Of a stretch of DNA of 64,000 bases, positions 33,201 through 44,504 are shown piece after piece. Numbering within the stretch: the first letter of the stretch is position 1; the number at the start of each line of letters is the position of its first letter. The notes beneath the pieces were generated by a model. That model was not told the DNA's origin and did no database searches. It saw nothing but the letters and a program-made list of their open reading frames with translations. The stretch spans positions 558,001 through 622,000 of the forward strand of contig VTFK01000113.1 of assembly GCA_009617715.1 (NCBI GenBank), in the 5' to 3' direction. This stretch comes from Plectrocnemia conspersa (lineage: Eukaryota; Arthropoda; Insecta; Trichoptera; Polycentropodidae). Made by a program: the position numbers and the translations under genes.

Positions 33201-34313
33201 GACGTACCTCACCATCAGAACCATCGCAGAGAAGTCAAATATCCATGTGATACTTGCGGAAAAAATTTCCACGAAGCCGTAACTTTACAGAATCACACAT
33301 GCCTTCAGCGCACTCCTATCGCTGAAACATACGAATGCGAAATCTGCAATAAGAGTTATACGTCAATATCGGCGTTGAAGAGTCACAGGGGCTGGCATCT
33401 CCGATCGCCGGATGGAAGAGCGGCGTTCAGCAATTCTGGCTTATGGATGCCTCAGAATAAAGTTACTAATAAAGTCAGCAAACATGAGGTAATTGAGTCG
33501 TTGCGATTAAAAGCGCCGGCACAAAAAGAAATATCACCATTGCATATTAAGAGGAAGCTGCCTCCGGATGTGCAGGTCACACTGCTGAAGAAGAGAAAAG
33601 ATAACGAAGATGTATCGATAACACCAGTTCAGAGTGTGATATCTCAAGTTGATCCTATTGTACGTCAATTAGCTATTAAAGAAGAGCGATATTGTGAGCC
33701 CTGCGCTAAGACGTTTACGAAGAAGGCTGCTTATCAGCGGCACATTGAAGAAGTGCATAAGCATAGCAACGTAGTATGCCCCATATGTAAGAAGAGCTTT
33801 ACTAGAAAATCGACTCTTCTCGTTCACATGAGGAAGCACGATACTGGCAATATATCGGAACCGCCGGACATGGACGAGAGCGACGATGACGATGATATGG
33901 ATGAAGATATTCCCGATATTAAACCACCGATTTATAGATGCGAGATTTGTAATATGCAGCATACTTCATCTAAATCGTTGAGACGGCATAGATTGAAGTA
34001 CCACGGTGGAAGCGTACAGAGACCGCAAGCTCCTAGAAGCGACGACAGGACTATTAAACAAGGCGTTGTCAAGGAATATAAATGTGGATTATGCGAAGAT
34101 GAATTCGATACTGAGATGCAAGTCTTGAGTCATTCTCATTATCAGTGCACATTTTGCGGATTATACTTCTCGCAGAATCAGAACTTGATGGCGCATACGA
34201 AGACACGCCACTCCGACAAGAGCCACACGATAATTCCGTGCAACAAGTGCAATCGTCTCTACATGAACAAGAAGAGTCTACAAAAACACATAGAACTGGT
34301 CCACAGTAGTTAA
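30285..34313 (+). CDS. ZAD gene alternative terminal exon 5B: C2H2 zinc-finger array
   Basis: A single 1342-codon exon, phase 0 with exon 4, opening ESDEENYYGNEASPAEKAAV. It has one C2H2 finger near isoform residue 199 (CLVCGRAYRYSHNARRHERVAH), a long acidic Ser/Asp/Glu-rich region (about 260-460), then about 21 more C2H2 or C2HC fingers from about residue 493 to the end. Typical fingers are CDICGKGFLHKKNIWKHKKMLH and CPICKKSFTRKSTLLVHMRKH; some are degenerate (for example CKCCDKNF with irregular His spacing, or a final Cys in place of His). Spacers carry IKTEIKTEP, two SUMO consensus sites. With exons 1-4 the product is about 1501 residues: a ZAD multi-finger nuclear DNA-binding protein, probably a transcription or chromatin regulator. 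I do not recognise a specific orthologue. The start at 30357 of the open frame is not used; the frame simply continues upstream to the acceptor. Confidence 0.92.
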   Translation, partial: ESDEENYYGNEASPAEKAAVGKENVGHRTVAVEQLASKDCLVCGRAYRYSHNARRHERVAHAYDRYTNTIDPSTVCIKNTPFKTKTNTENDIIKNNYRKPSQEGDYLTNYNQAEILKSLLTAKMENETSDSDSRSDSSESVASDEPDISSYQVETILSVPKNYSDDSSDDENDHEMGMRGGIGSEVEVNINSELDINRIIGIEEEDDDEPIDGQQPELIEDVPPIADNVEVDNISEIDRPTVPDCDSKLESEEESQDEDDDDMQIPLVPIIEINENPLRHDLDESGDDESDNESCERIETSVVDSLHNELITITPAQKVFIEKHRDLIEQINTMKCKCCDKNFPRRKAVIQHLQKNGRKIPKHTCYTCVIPFSHIGALLSHMRYNCCNDTWKLIYREGGIPDNMVIDDNADMIDNIDENLKSQYKDILNARTYVCKLCSAKYRLKQFIMKHIFDAHESAATQVQPLTCFHCKYKFMDNRLWKKHLRNGECTVLIDCDMCSAKFESMKDFNDHAIADHADDFVNQEKEFRITDGRPTNCPICAKNLSNYHNLVKHLKMVHNEEKPHLCQYCDTRFEQISELNHHIYIDHDDKFPNGDDMEYNDKDEVTVYNYSCTECDAVFESVELWTEHQISVHHHVAYECDRCEKKFWDEMELEEHKAVHFKNKIYKCTHCSNSFSSSQNLAEHMTQYHRLSSAPDRSYESQFYCEICIRSFKSRQAFSNHMRIHAKVPTTNRRAGEIKRSMSDSPHQNKAVRIQSQNNKVIRHVDPAPYSCDICGKGFLHKKNIWKHKKMLHPEVVNKTKEVSNLRNVSTEEEDYTNDDQRLSIPQFDSFAAMYDQPENSGSEGALLYQCDLCDKRFAVKSSIWKHKRVKHGVMNPQQDLPIKTEIKTEPVKEKENARLIPLPTSCTICKIVFNDKRAYYRHRKMMHSNRNQSNSSSDHLENQVKDTVILNGKSQKKLSAHRMQNSSDEDDVPHHQNHRREVKYPCDTCGKNFHEAVTLQNHTCLQRTPIAETYECEICNKSYTSISALKSHRGWHLRSPDGRAAFSNSGLWMPQNKVTNKVSKHEVIESLRLKAPAQKEISPLHIKRKLPPDVQVTLLKKRKDNEDVSITPVQSVISQVDPIVRQLAIKEERYCEPCAKTFTKKAAYQRHIEEVHKHSNVVCPICKKSFTRKSTLLVHMRKHDTGNISEPPDMDESDDDDDMDEDIPDIKPPIYRCEICNMQHTSSKSLRRHRLKYHGGSVQRPQAPRSDDRTIKQGVVKEYKCGLCEDEFDTEMQVLSHSHYQCTFCGLYFSQNQNLMAHTKTRHSDKSHTIIPCNKCNRLYMNKKSLQKHIELVHSS

Positions 34314-35284
34314 GCTGTAAAAATCGATTTGACTGATGTATTATATATAATAATGTGAATAGTTTAGTGTTTTAATGTCGAATGCCAAAAGTACTAATTT
34401 TTGTAATGTAATGATTATGAATGTAGGCACACGCGTCTTTGCCAATCCATTTTTTTATTTGTATGTAAATCAATGTTGTGTGTATACATAAAACGATATG
34501 TAGTTTAATGTTTGTTTTTTAAATTTTATTGATATGGCACAGCATAGCGTTAAATCTATCGTAATCACTAGTACTCTGTGTCGGTCGTCAGTATCATTCC
34601 AAGTTGTGTATTGTTTTTTCTTTTTTAATTTTTATTTTTATATAAAATATTTATTGATTTTTATCATGTAAGTTTTAATTTCGATGCACATTTCTTGAGC
34701 TATGTTACCATTTTTTACTTTTTTTAAAATATTACTTTAGTACAAAAAAAAGTACTTTTTTTTAATGTACGCAATTTACGTTTTAAATTCAATATAAATT
34801 AACTTGTAGGCTAACTGTAATATTTTTATTGATTTTCTTAAAAAAATAATTTGAGTTAATTTTTGTATCATTTGAGTCCGTATCTTTGATGCTACTAATA
34901 CACACAATTTAATATGTTAATTAATTTCAATATTGCAAAATACATGTCTCCAAATATGTTATTGTTAATACTTCTACAAATATATTAATGGAGCAGTTTT
35001 ATAGCATCGAGGATGCGGATTCTAGTCTTCATTTATATTCTTACATATACAGTGTATATCTAAAATTAATGTTTGTCTTTATTAGCTTTAATAATTTTTA
35101 GTTTAATGACATTTTTTAAAATACGGCTACAATAGTTTTGTAATTGCTGTATTTAGTTTTTAGCATCATCAGGTTTACAGGGATACTTAATCTGTTTATT
35201 TATTTATCTTTTTTTTTTTTTAAAATAAAAAAACATTCTTTCTCATTAATTATTCTTAGGTTAATGTAATTATTGAATAATAAA
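34314..35284 (+). other. Probable 3' UTR of the zinc-finger isoform
   Basis: AT-rich DNA after the stop, with AATAAA poly(A) signal candidates at 35224-35229 and 35279-35284. Which is used cannot be told. Confidence 0.45.
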
Positions 35285-37761
35285 AAATATATTGTATAGT
35301 ATTTTTTATTATTATTACCATTTGGGATAAACTTTATATAAATTCTGTGATGTATTACGATTGTAAAAATACACATTCACATGAGAGTTTGAGTTGTATT
35401 TTTTTCTGGCGTATAAAGCTTAACTTACCTGAATTTGAATTGCGTATTTTTAAATAAAAATAGTTCCTGAAGTATTATTATTTACTATTTGTTAAAAATT
35501 ATGATAGTGATGAAAACAGGAAGGTTAAATAATGTTTTCTTGTTATTATATATTAATTATTATTATTATTAAAAATAAAATGTATATATAACATACATCG
35601 TTTTTTATTGTTTTTTTTTAAATTTAATTTTCATTTTTATTTTAAAAATCTCGGACGTCATCATTGAAAAAACACACTTTATGAATGCACAAAACATTTT
35701 AATATAAACTTAAAAATTTTCGTACAACAATATGAAAAATTATAGACTATTTTTTAATTTAATATAAACGGGATGGGAAGTCCGTTCTCACTATATAAAT
35801 TCATTTTTTCATATATATTAAATATATATAACCACCCAAATTTTAATCCTACGTATTTGATATACTCATCGTAGTAATAATCATATAATAATAATACAAT
35901 AATGAATTATAATCTATGTATATAATTATATAAAATTAAATAACATTTCATCTACAGATGACCATCAGCAGATTTAAAAATTTTAAAAATTTTCGACGCT
36001 GATTTATTTTTATTTATTTTATTTTTGTGATCATCTTGATTCGAAGTAGGGGTGGGGGTAACATCTAGAAAGTTAGAGCGCACCTTTAATAGTAATTTGC
36101 GCGAATTATAAACGCTACAATGAAAATACTTTTTTTATATCTGAATATATAAATATAGATGTATTTTATATATAATATATATCTTACTATCTCTTAAGAG
36201 GAGAGTATATTTTTCTTTTTTATATCATTCACATAATAAAGTGATACATATGAATATTACTATTTTTTTAATTCCTAGCTACATACACCAAGAAATGTTT
36301 TATTTATTAATTATTACTTTTTTTTGGAAAAATATTTTGTAATAATAACACATTTTAAAAAATTTGCTTTAACAAAGCGGACCTATGCAAAATTATCTAT
36401 TGATTCACACAGAGATTTCATTAAAACGTCTTGTCTAATTTGTCTAAATATACGTATAATAATGTTATTAAGCGGATCGTGCTTACGGAACAACATTCTG
36501 TTTTTATGTATTCACAATTTTTATTTATTTAAAAACGAAAACACATTAGACTATGTATTTTTTTTATTTATTTTTAATGATTTTTCCGTATATTGTCTAA
36601 GTACAAACTATCTCGTCAACACTAGTAAAAGAGTGAACTTCTAAAGAAATTTAATTTTAAATTAGATAATGGGAAGCAACGAAATTTGTGAGTCAACGTA
36701 CATCTCTGTGTTTTACATTATCAAAAAATTAACTATAAAACAATCAGTTAAATGCTATTTATTGCGTTTTTTGCGCGTCGTAAACATTCTATGATTCATC
36801 ACAGAATTTGAAACGTTCCGAGGATTTTTTTCTCTAAGAAGACGTACAACTAAAACGTTCTGTGTTAAATATAAATTACACTAAAATTAAGTGATACGAT
36901 TACACTAAACTCTCCATAAGCGTAATTCAAATACAAATTTTACACGTATATAAATATATTATATGTTATGTAAAAATAACGATGAGTTTTGAATTATATA
37001 ATTGCCCTTTGGGTATGTAATTTTACATTCATAGAGTATAAAGTATAAACTTTTCACATTCATCAGAGTAGTAAAATATTTATTTTAATATATTTATAAT
37101 ATTTTTTTCAAAAGACAAAATTTTACAATATGACATCTATTACGTTTACGTTTACTTCTACGTTTATATAAAATATTTTAAAAAGGGCAATCGATTTTCT
37201 TTTTTGTAGTTTTAAAATTATAATAAAAAACATATACACACAAAAATGATCATCACTGAATAGTGAAATAATATCATGATCAATACTATTCTAACATATT
37301 TTTTTATAATATACACGAATGAAAAAAATACTTTCACAATAATAATCTTTACAATATCATATATATAGAAAAAGGTAAAAAAATATTCTTTTCAAATCGC
37401 TTAGATATCGATTATGAAGCTATGAAAACGTTCCTAGATGAGAACTATTTCTTCAGGATATCGGTATCTGCTCTTCGTTCGTTACACTGAAAATTTTACA
37501 CACCGTTACATTACATTACAAATGGACTGTCGTTCGATCACGTTTTAAATAAAATCAAATATAACATGTCCAAAATGTTAATTACAGAGTTCGTTAACTT
37601 AGTTCTAACACCACATATAATTTATTTTATAATCAGATACCGTGATTTATAATACAGGATGTCACATACGAGATCACAAGGTAAGAAAATGTTTTAAAAT
37701 TGACATAGTTATATTTGAGGCTATGTCATAAATGACCTTAATAAAAATAACGTTCGCTTTC
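35285..37761. other. Intergenic AT-rich DNA
   Basis: Nothing coding or repetitive recognised. The 106-codon frame at 36324 is hydrophobic by AT bias and resembles no family. Confidence 0.55.
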
Positions 37762-38144
37762 TTAACCCATTCATCGCCATTTGCCCGCCCGCGGGGGCTT
37801 AGTTTTTACGGCCTAAATAAAGCGAATTAATTTCGGTTTCTTTACAATGACATATTATGATTTTTTAAAACTAACGAATTTTGGAAAAATCGACATTTTT
37901 CATTAATTTTAATATATTCGATAGCGCGTGTATAAAAATGTGGGGCGATTATGTGATTTTAAATGCAATATAATCATTGAACATAATAACTTTACACAAT
38001 GACTGATCTGTAGTTTTTTAATCAAAAACTCATTGGTTGCTAAAATTAAATCATCGGATTTCTCCCGAATATATGATATATACTTAGTATATATTTTTTA
38101 TATTTAGATTGCATGCCAAAATGACTTGGCAATGAAAGGGCTAA
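37762..38144. mobile_element. piggyBac-type MITE with TTAA/CTAA ends
   Basis: Left end: TTAA (37762-37765) then CCCATTCATCGCCA. Right end: TGGCAATGAAAGGG (to 38140) then CTAA, one base off TTAA. The termini match at about 12 of 14 positions once the right one is reverse-complemented (CCCTTTCATTGCCA). TTAA target sites and CCC-starting TIRs are the hallmark of the piggyBac superfamily. The 375-bp interior is non-coding, so this would be a non-autonomous element. Confidence 0.5.
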
Positions 38145-38999
38145 AAATTAAATTATATAAAATAGCATATCAATCTGTTTTTAACCACCATGAACTTTTT
38201 ATTTTTGTTATAAATTATAAAAATACAATTTGAAAATGTCTAAATAAATATAAACTATGCTTTTGTCGATTATCACTATACAGGTTGATAAAATCATAAG
38301 GTCCCTTTTATAACTCTCGTAAAATTGCTATTTTTTGTAATGTATGCAAAAAAGTTAGTAATCTAGCAATTATATTATGTCTGATAGTTTTACGAGATAG
38401 ACCTCTACAGCTAGATAGATGATCCACTCATGCCCGTTTTACTACTACTAGTATATTTATTTTCAACAGTCAATACACAAAAACATCGTAACTCTGAATT
38501 TTCTGCCCTGTAATTGGTCGATCTCCCTGAGACGGTACCGGTATATGGAAGTACACAGGGCAATATTGGTTTATTATTCTCGAAGTACGGTTGTCGAGAT
38601 TATTATCTTATCGCTTCTTTTCGTTTTATTTATTATAATCATCGCATTACTATACATGTATTTTTTTAATTTTCCAGATAATAAATTACACTTATGTGGT
38701 ACACAAGTAGTACCATCGGCAATTATGTGTTAATGTTTTCTTGCCCCAAATTCTTCTCTTATTCTCATTTAAATTGAAGGAAGTGGATATTTTAAATCAA
38801 AATTATTAAAAAATATATATATGTTGGTTTAGAACTAAGCTATCGATACAATAAAATGGTCGCACATACATATATAATACATACATTTGGACAATGCTTT
38901 GAAAAATCAATTTCATGTCTGTATTAAAAATAATATCACAAATACAAACACAAACCCAGATCATCACTAAATATGTGAATCGGTGATGTTCCGGGTCAT
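38145..38999. other. AT-rich non-coding DNA
   Basis: No gene recognised. The 62-codon frame at 38545 has a hydrophobic middle but no recognisable family. Confidence 0.5.
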
Positions 39000-39215
39000 T
39001 CCGTATTACATCGGTGACTCGCTACGCTCCGCCACCACAGCCAGTGCGTTTCAAGATTAAGTATACAAAACGAGATCATCGAATCGACTTTAGGGGATTC
39101 GCTCCTCGCATCAAGCTGCCGTCGCGGAGAGGGGCGAATCCCCATATCGGGGCAGAGCCCCGCTCGTTCGGTTCTGCCCCTCCCAGAAAATCCTGATGTA
39201 GCTTTATCGAAACTT
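39000..39215. repeat. GC-rich block with two consecutive strong hairpins
   Basis: Two perfect stems follow one another: ggggattcgc (39093-39102) with gcgaatcccc (39134-39143), then ggggcaga (39149-39156) with tctgcccc (39173-39180). The block is GC-rich with sharp borders in AT-rich DNA, like an inserted mobile-element end or a structured RNA. On the minus strand the left part reads ggcggagcgtagcgagtcacc. I cannot assign a superfamily. Confidence 0.5.
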
Positions 39216-41280
39216 ACGACACTATATACCCTTAAAATCGATAACGTTACTTTAAATACGTTCCATATAATATATTTATTAATATAATAATATATAACAC
39301 TGATTACTAATGAGAAGGTACATTTATTGCGTACAATTTTATTCTGGATTATTTTATAATATTTATTTATTTTGGAATTTTGCACGTGATCCAGACACAA
39401 TATACAAAATTCGACACTTAGTGTCTAAAAATTACGTTAAAAATATGAAAAAATATATTTGCTTTAGCCACTAGGTATACGAGAGAATCAAAAATGTTCG
39501 TACGACATCAATATATTTTATATTATTTTTTTATTATTATAAATTAATTTAATTGGAAATAATATATAAGAAAGGAAATACTACACCAAAATGTTTTTTG
39601 GAGAGACAGGGATTATGCGGACGATTCAGGTACGTCGAAGTGACACACGTCAAAATGACACGTTGGTTTTAGTCATTTTTTTAAAATATTTTAATAAGAA
39701 ATATTAGATAATATATATTTAGTAACGTTAAAGCGTTTATTTTTGTATTTTATTTTTTCAAATTCAGTGAAAAACACTACAAGTCGCCACAAAAATATTT
39801 TTACACAGTAAAAAAATAACGTTGATCAAGTAGTTAATTATTTATTTATATTTTTTTTAATAATAATTATTTATATTAATAATATCGAATATTCCAATAA
39901 TTGAAACGCTGATCTTAATTTTATTAAATTAACTTATTTTATATATGTTAGATATATTAATACAAAAAATGAGTTTTGAGCTGGAGTGGAGGTGGGAGTG
40001 GGAGTGGGTCTTTTGCAACAAACGCAATATACAATTCAATGCCAACTGAATGTGCATAATCCCTAATTAAGTCTCGTTTTATTAGCAAGCTCGTCGAATC
40101 CTCGCCGTTCGAACTTTGAACGCTGGACTGCAGAATCCGACCTTTTCAAGGTAACGAAGTAGACTTTAGATAGATTTGGTCGTCGTTGCGACGCTTTTTA
40201 GAAGGTTTCATTTAATAATAGATACTATCCCTTCGCAAACGATCAACTAAGATGCCATAAAACATAAGCACCCACGAATAAATACTGACTTTGTTTCAGA
40301 TATCAGTATCAGGGTTTAATGTAGTAGTTTATTTTCTCTCTCTACATATTGTATATGCACATGTTGTGTGTATGTATAATGTATTCAATATTTATAAATG
40401 AGTTATAGTATTTTTTCCATCTTAAAACACAGTTTTGCTGGTTTGAAATATTGTATACGTAATATGTGTGAATAAGTTGACAATTCAAAAATATAGGTTG
40501 AGATTTTGTGCAAAATACATTTATGAAACGATGTTTAAGGTTGTTTAAAAAATCATTGGTGAATCGAAACAAAATTATTTATTCACAGCATAGACATACC
40601 AATTTCATACATATCGAGTTGTCAACTTATTCACGCTCACCACGGATATACTAGCAAGCACTAATGCGCAACAGTGCGACGTGTAACAGTCAGCGCATAC
40701 AAATAGATATTGTAACAAATTATTTAAAATAAATAACGACGACGATTGGCGGTACGCACCAACGTTTATCGATCAGTTTGATCACATGGACGTAATATAT
40801 CGAATCTGCCGCGTAGTCGTGTAAAAATAGTATATATGGCGTTACATTCTTGACTAGTTTAATTTAACATATGGATTATTAGTCCTTAATGTATCTGGAA
40901 AAAACATGTAGCATAACATATGAACAATAAACTGTCTCAGATGACACAGAAAAGCCACAAGTCACGCAATGGAAAAAATATACAAACTCATTTATAAATA
41001 TGTGTATAAAATTATAGGATTAGAATCGAGAAGGATGTGTTTTAAAAAGTTGAGGTTTTTAGGGCGTGTGTTGAGAAATAAATAAAAATAACAAAATTGT
41101 AACAAAATTAAAAATTTCATATATTTACGGAATAAAAAATTACACCATTTGAATGGTATCGTCGCGTATTAATTATTAATATAATAATAATATATTAAAA
41201 ATAAAAAAAATCTGTGAAAAAATAAAATATATATAATCATAATAAAGAAATCCGTACAATCTAAATACAAAAAGTTTAGG
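39216..41280. other. AT-rich non-coding DNA
   Basis: No gene recognised. A short run of gtgggag/gtggag repeats occurs at 39983-40010. Confidence 0.5.
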
Positions 41281-41460
41281 TGTTTGTGGGAGGGTCGCTG
41301 GCGCCCTCCGGTGCACCCTAAAGCTACGAATATTAAACTAGGGTCGCGGCCCCGGACCGGAACCGGACCGGTCGCGTTCCGGGCAGAGCCTGTGATATGC
41401 GCGCGGGATAAACAACCCCGACTAGAGTCACTCTGCGCCGGCGGGGATCTTATTCCATCA
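41281..41460. repeat. GC-rich block, unclassified
   Basis: Abrupt GC-rich sequence with nested short repeats (ccggaccggaaccggaccgg). It lies about 900 bp beyond the Tob stop, so it is either a far 3' UTR segment or a mobile-element fragment. No protein similarity recognised on either strand. Confidence 0.35.
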
Positions 41461-42329
41461 TTTCCATCATATGTACAAAGAATTAATCATAACATATCAT
41501 TTTGTCACTTATTCAATATCAGGAAGTTGCAAGAGTATTATTTTATTAAACACCATTGTGAAACAACTGTTAATGTTATGTGTCACGTAATAATGAGTGG
41601 GATGCCGGATGTAGTTATTGGAGAGTCATTAACCAGACATAAACTTGAAGTATATGGGTTGATGCTGCAAAAGACATATCATAACTAAAGTGGAGTTGGG
41701 AATTCTAGTATGGTTGTCCGCAATGTGTATTGTACAAGTAAAATTATCTAGTCCTTCAAATATGTAGAAGAGGTTGTGAATTTTCCACTAAACCATACCA
41801 CTCTCAGAAGTCATCAAAACAGCCAGTTGAGAGATGCTCAATATGTAAAGAATTGTGGGTAGCTCTTCACTGAAAGGACAAAAAAAGGCTGCAGTAATCA
41901 TAATGAAGTGACTTTGGGTCAAGATCTTCATCAATGATGCATCGACAAAGAAGACGAAAGGATTATTGTCGAAAAAACAAGAGTGAGATACTAGTGATAA
42001 GTGAGATAAAAAATATGTTTCGCCCTACAAAATTGACGAATTCCAATAACGAGAGGTATGGAAGGTAACGCATATTATTAGATCCTCTAACTATCTGATA
42101 TTGAACAAATACAAATTAGTTTATTTATCTTTTTTAGTACTATCTACCACCGATGTAGACGCTTCATTCTGTATGTGAATCCTTTTTGTTCTTTATATAT
42201 CTAAAATGTTACATCATATATGTATATATTTTTTTATGTATGTATGCACTAGTGAAAGCCGGTGAAAAAATAAATGACACATTTCCATCAGAAGGGATGC
42301 GAGAACATCGGCGATGGCGAACGCTGCGT
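41461..42329 (-). other. Region downstream of Tob, including its probable 3' UTR
   Basis: Minus-strand 3' UTR sequence is expected here. The first AATAAA on that strand is at 42121-42126, about 205 bases after the stop. No other gene recognised. Confidence 0.5.
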
Positions 42330-42627
42330 TTAGTTGGCCAGCAGAAGGGGTTGGTAACGGGGCGCGAGGTCCGTCGGAGGCGCCCACGCCCTATCAGACG
42401 GGGGCGCAGTCTGCGGTGGCCCGCCGGGGAACCGCGTCCCCGCGCTCCCCACCGCTCCGGGGCCTGCTTCGCGGTTCTCGTTGAACCGGACCCCTCCGTA
42501 CGGCGGCGGGAAAGGCGCTCCTGGGAAGTAGCATGGTGCTTCGGCTGGAGACAGCGCTCTTCCGCTGTTCTGCTGCTGCTGAAGGGCTCGTTGTTTGATG
42601 TAGTTGGAGAATTCAGTGGGAGACATT
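42330..42627 (-). CDS. Tob: Tob (BTG/Tob family), second coding exon
   Basis: C-terminal part of Tob, 98 residues plus stop. The exon begins at 42627 after the acceptor ttattacttttcag, completing a split Arg codon (ag|a), and reads MSPTEFSNYIKQRALQQQQN, then GRALSPAEAPCYFPGAPFPPP and a Pro/Gly-rich stretch ending QPLLLAN. The end resembles the conserved QPVMAN terminus of vertebrate Tob. The LSPAEAPCYFPGA piece is PAM2-like (binds the MLLE domain of poly(A)-binding protein) but has one extra residue before the central Ala and Tyr in place of Phe. Combined with the first coding exon the protein is about 322 residues, close to the usual Tob length. Confidence 0.88.
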
Positions 42628-44504
42628 CTGAAAAGTAATAAGTGAGCGATTAGCAATCGATAGAGATTTGGAAGATCTATACTCTAGTTGTTCTAAGAAT
42701 GTATTATTATATCATCGGTGAAAGTGAATTGTTTTAGTTCATGTTGCTCATCTGGAAATTTTGTTATGCCTAAATGACGCAAATCTTTGTTTCTCGTTAA
42801 CGCACAGTAGGCGCACGACTTGTTTTCAAAGAATGGCTCGCTAAAGACTGTAAACAGTCTCATATAATGTGTTAAACAAAAAAAAAGATAAGTACGGATA
42901 TCTAAACAAATCAAAAAAACTATAATTGAGATGATAAATTCATATAATATTATGTATTTAAAACATCATATCATAAAAATTTTATAGTGGATACATCACT
43001 CACTAATATTTAGAGACACGTATTTTGATCAAATTTATGATTAATGCTAAATATATTCTACAATTTATAATGGATGCTAAAATTCGCGTTTTTTTCACAA
43101 AAATTAGAAAAAAATAGATGCTCAAAATACATGCCTTTTTTATGTACATACTGTACATCAATTTTTCATCTTTTTGTTACAATGATTAAATAAATACATT
43201 ATTTTTGAGCGCTGATGTATTTTTTTAGTTTTGTTTTTATTCTGATAGTCATATTTTCTTTCATGAATTAAAAATATATTTTTAATAATATTTAATATGA
43301 CTATGTGTAAAAAACATTATACAAAATTGTCATTAGTTATTTCTAAAATGTTGATTTCGATAGCAATAGAAAATGTATCATGTCACAAATTAATTACCAG
43401 CACGATAGACGAGTGGTGTAAGTCAGTGACTATTACCTGTAAGACCTGGGCTCGAATTTCACATGGATCATAGTGTTTTTAAATTTCAAATGTGTCTGGG
43501 AGATTGAAATAATTAATTATTAATAATCATAAATCCAAATAGTTTTTCCTAGATTTTCCTAATCTAACAATAAGTGATTAATAAGTAAAATAAAATAGAA
43601 CTAGGTCGTTTATGGTGAGTAGATGTCTCACTATTTACTTAGTAGTTAATTGTAATTTACCTCGTTATAATTCATGTTGCAATGAAAGATTTAATATAAA
43701 TAGAACCTGTTATTTTAATTATCACAGTAATATCTTAAGTTAAAATATAAATTATTTCTATCGAAATCTACTGAATATATCTAATATACAACGATTCTGT
43801 TTACACGAGTTTTAGTCAGATTTTAATCTAACTTTTCTAAGGAATCGATCTTGAAAAAACTGAAAGTAGATAGTTTAAAAACGTTTTTAACTTAAAATAA
43901 AAATATGATAAAAAAATAATAATATATAAAATAGGCTCACATTTATTAACCAGAATAATTGAAATATATCTTATTCTTGCGGTCAGTTTTATGATTTTTT
44001 AATCACAGCAACTTTATTATAGTGAAAACTAAGATATAAAAAATTGATTAGAATAAAAAAAAATATTCTTGCCAGAAAAAATACTAATGATCATTTTGAA
44101 ATTAGTAGAAATTAGTAGACATGTATTTTTATGTAGCGATTTCATGCTAAAAATTGTTCTTCTTCAATTAAAAAAAATCATAATTATAAGTTCAAAACCT
44201 AGCTTTAAACAACGAATATAACATTATATTTGAGTATTTAGTCAAAGCTATAGCGTTAGAAAACGACGAACTTTGCAGAAAATTGTTCGATTCTTTAGTT
44301 ATATTTTTTTACGTCTGAGATTAAGAAAGTAATTCTTAGAGTTTTGGATAACTTCTGGCTATCCATTATTTCATTATTGAACGAAAATATTTTGCTAAAG
44401 GAAGTCTGAATCTTGGCATCATTTTTTTCATTGAACTTTGCCAAGTGTATTAGGCGTTGAATGGCAATCTATTTTAGTATTGATTAAATTAGTGATAAAT
44501 GTAC
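42628..44504 (-). other. Tob intron between coding exons, with a SINE insertion
   Basis: AT-rich intron of 1.88 kb; donor AACAG|GTACAT and acceptor cttttcag on the minus strand. It contains a plus-oriented SINE copy at 43397-43690. Confidence 0.8.
43397..43690 (+). mobile_element. tRNA-derived SINE, copy A
   Basis: Head with a Pol III A-box-like tagacgagtgg (43406-43416) and B-box-like gggctcgaatttc (43448-43460), then acatggatcatagtg-ttttaaattt and a body ending ctatttacttagtagttaattgtaattta. Similar in order to copy B at 52728-53068 and, less closely, copy C at 61966-62162. Confidence 0.7.

Noticed and set aside
30357..34313. Zinc-finger gene starting at 30357
   Set aside because: The frame there begins with GTG, not ATG, and stays open upstream to a good acceptor at 30284 that continues the ZAD exons in phase 0.
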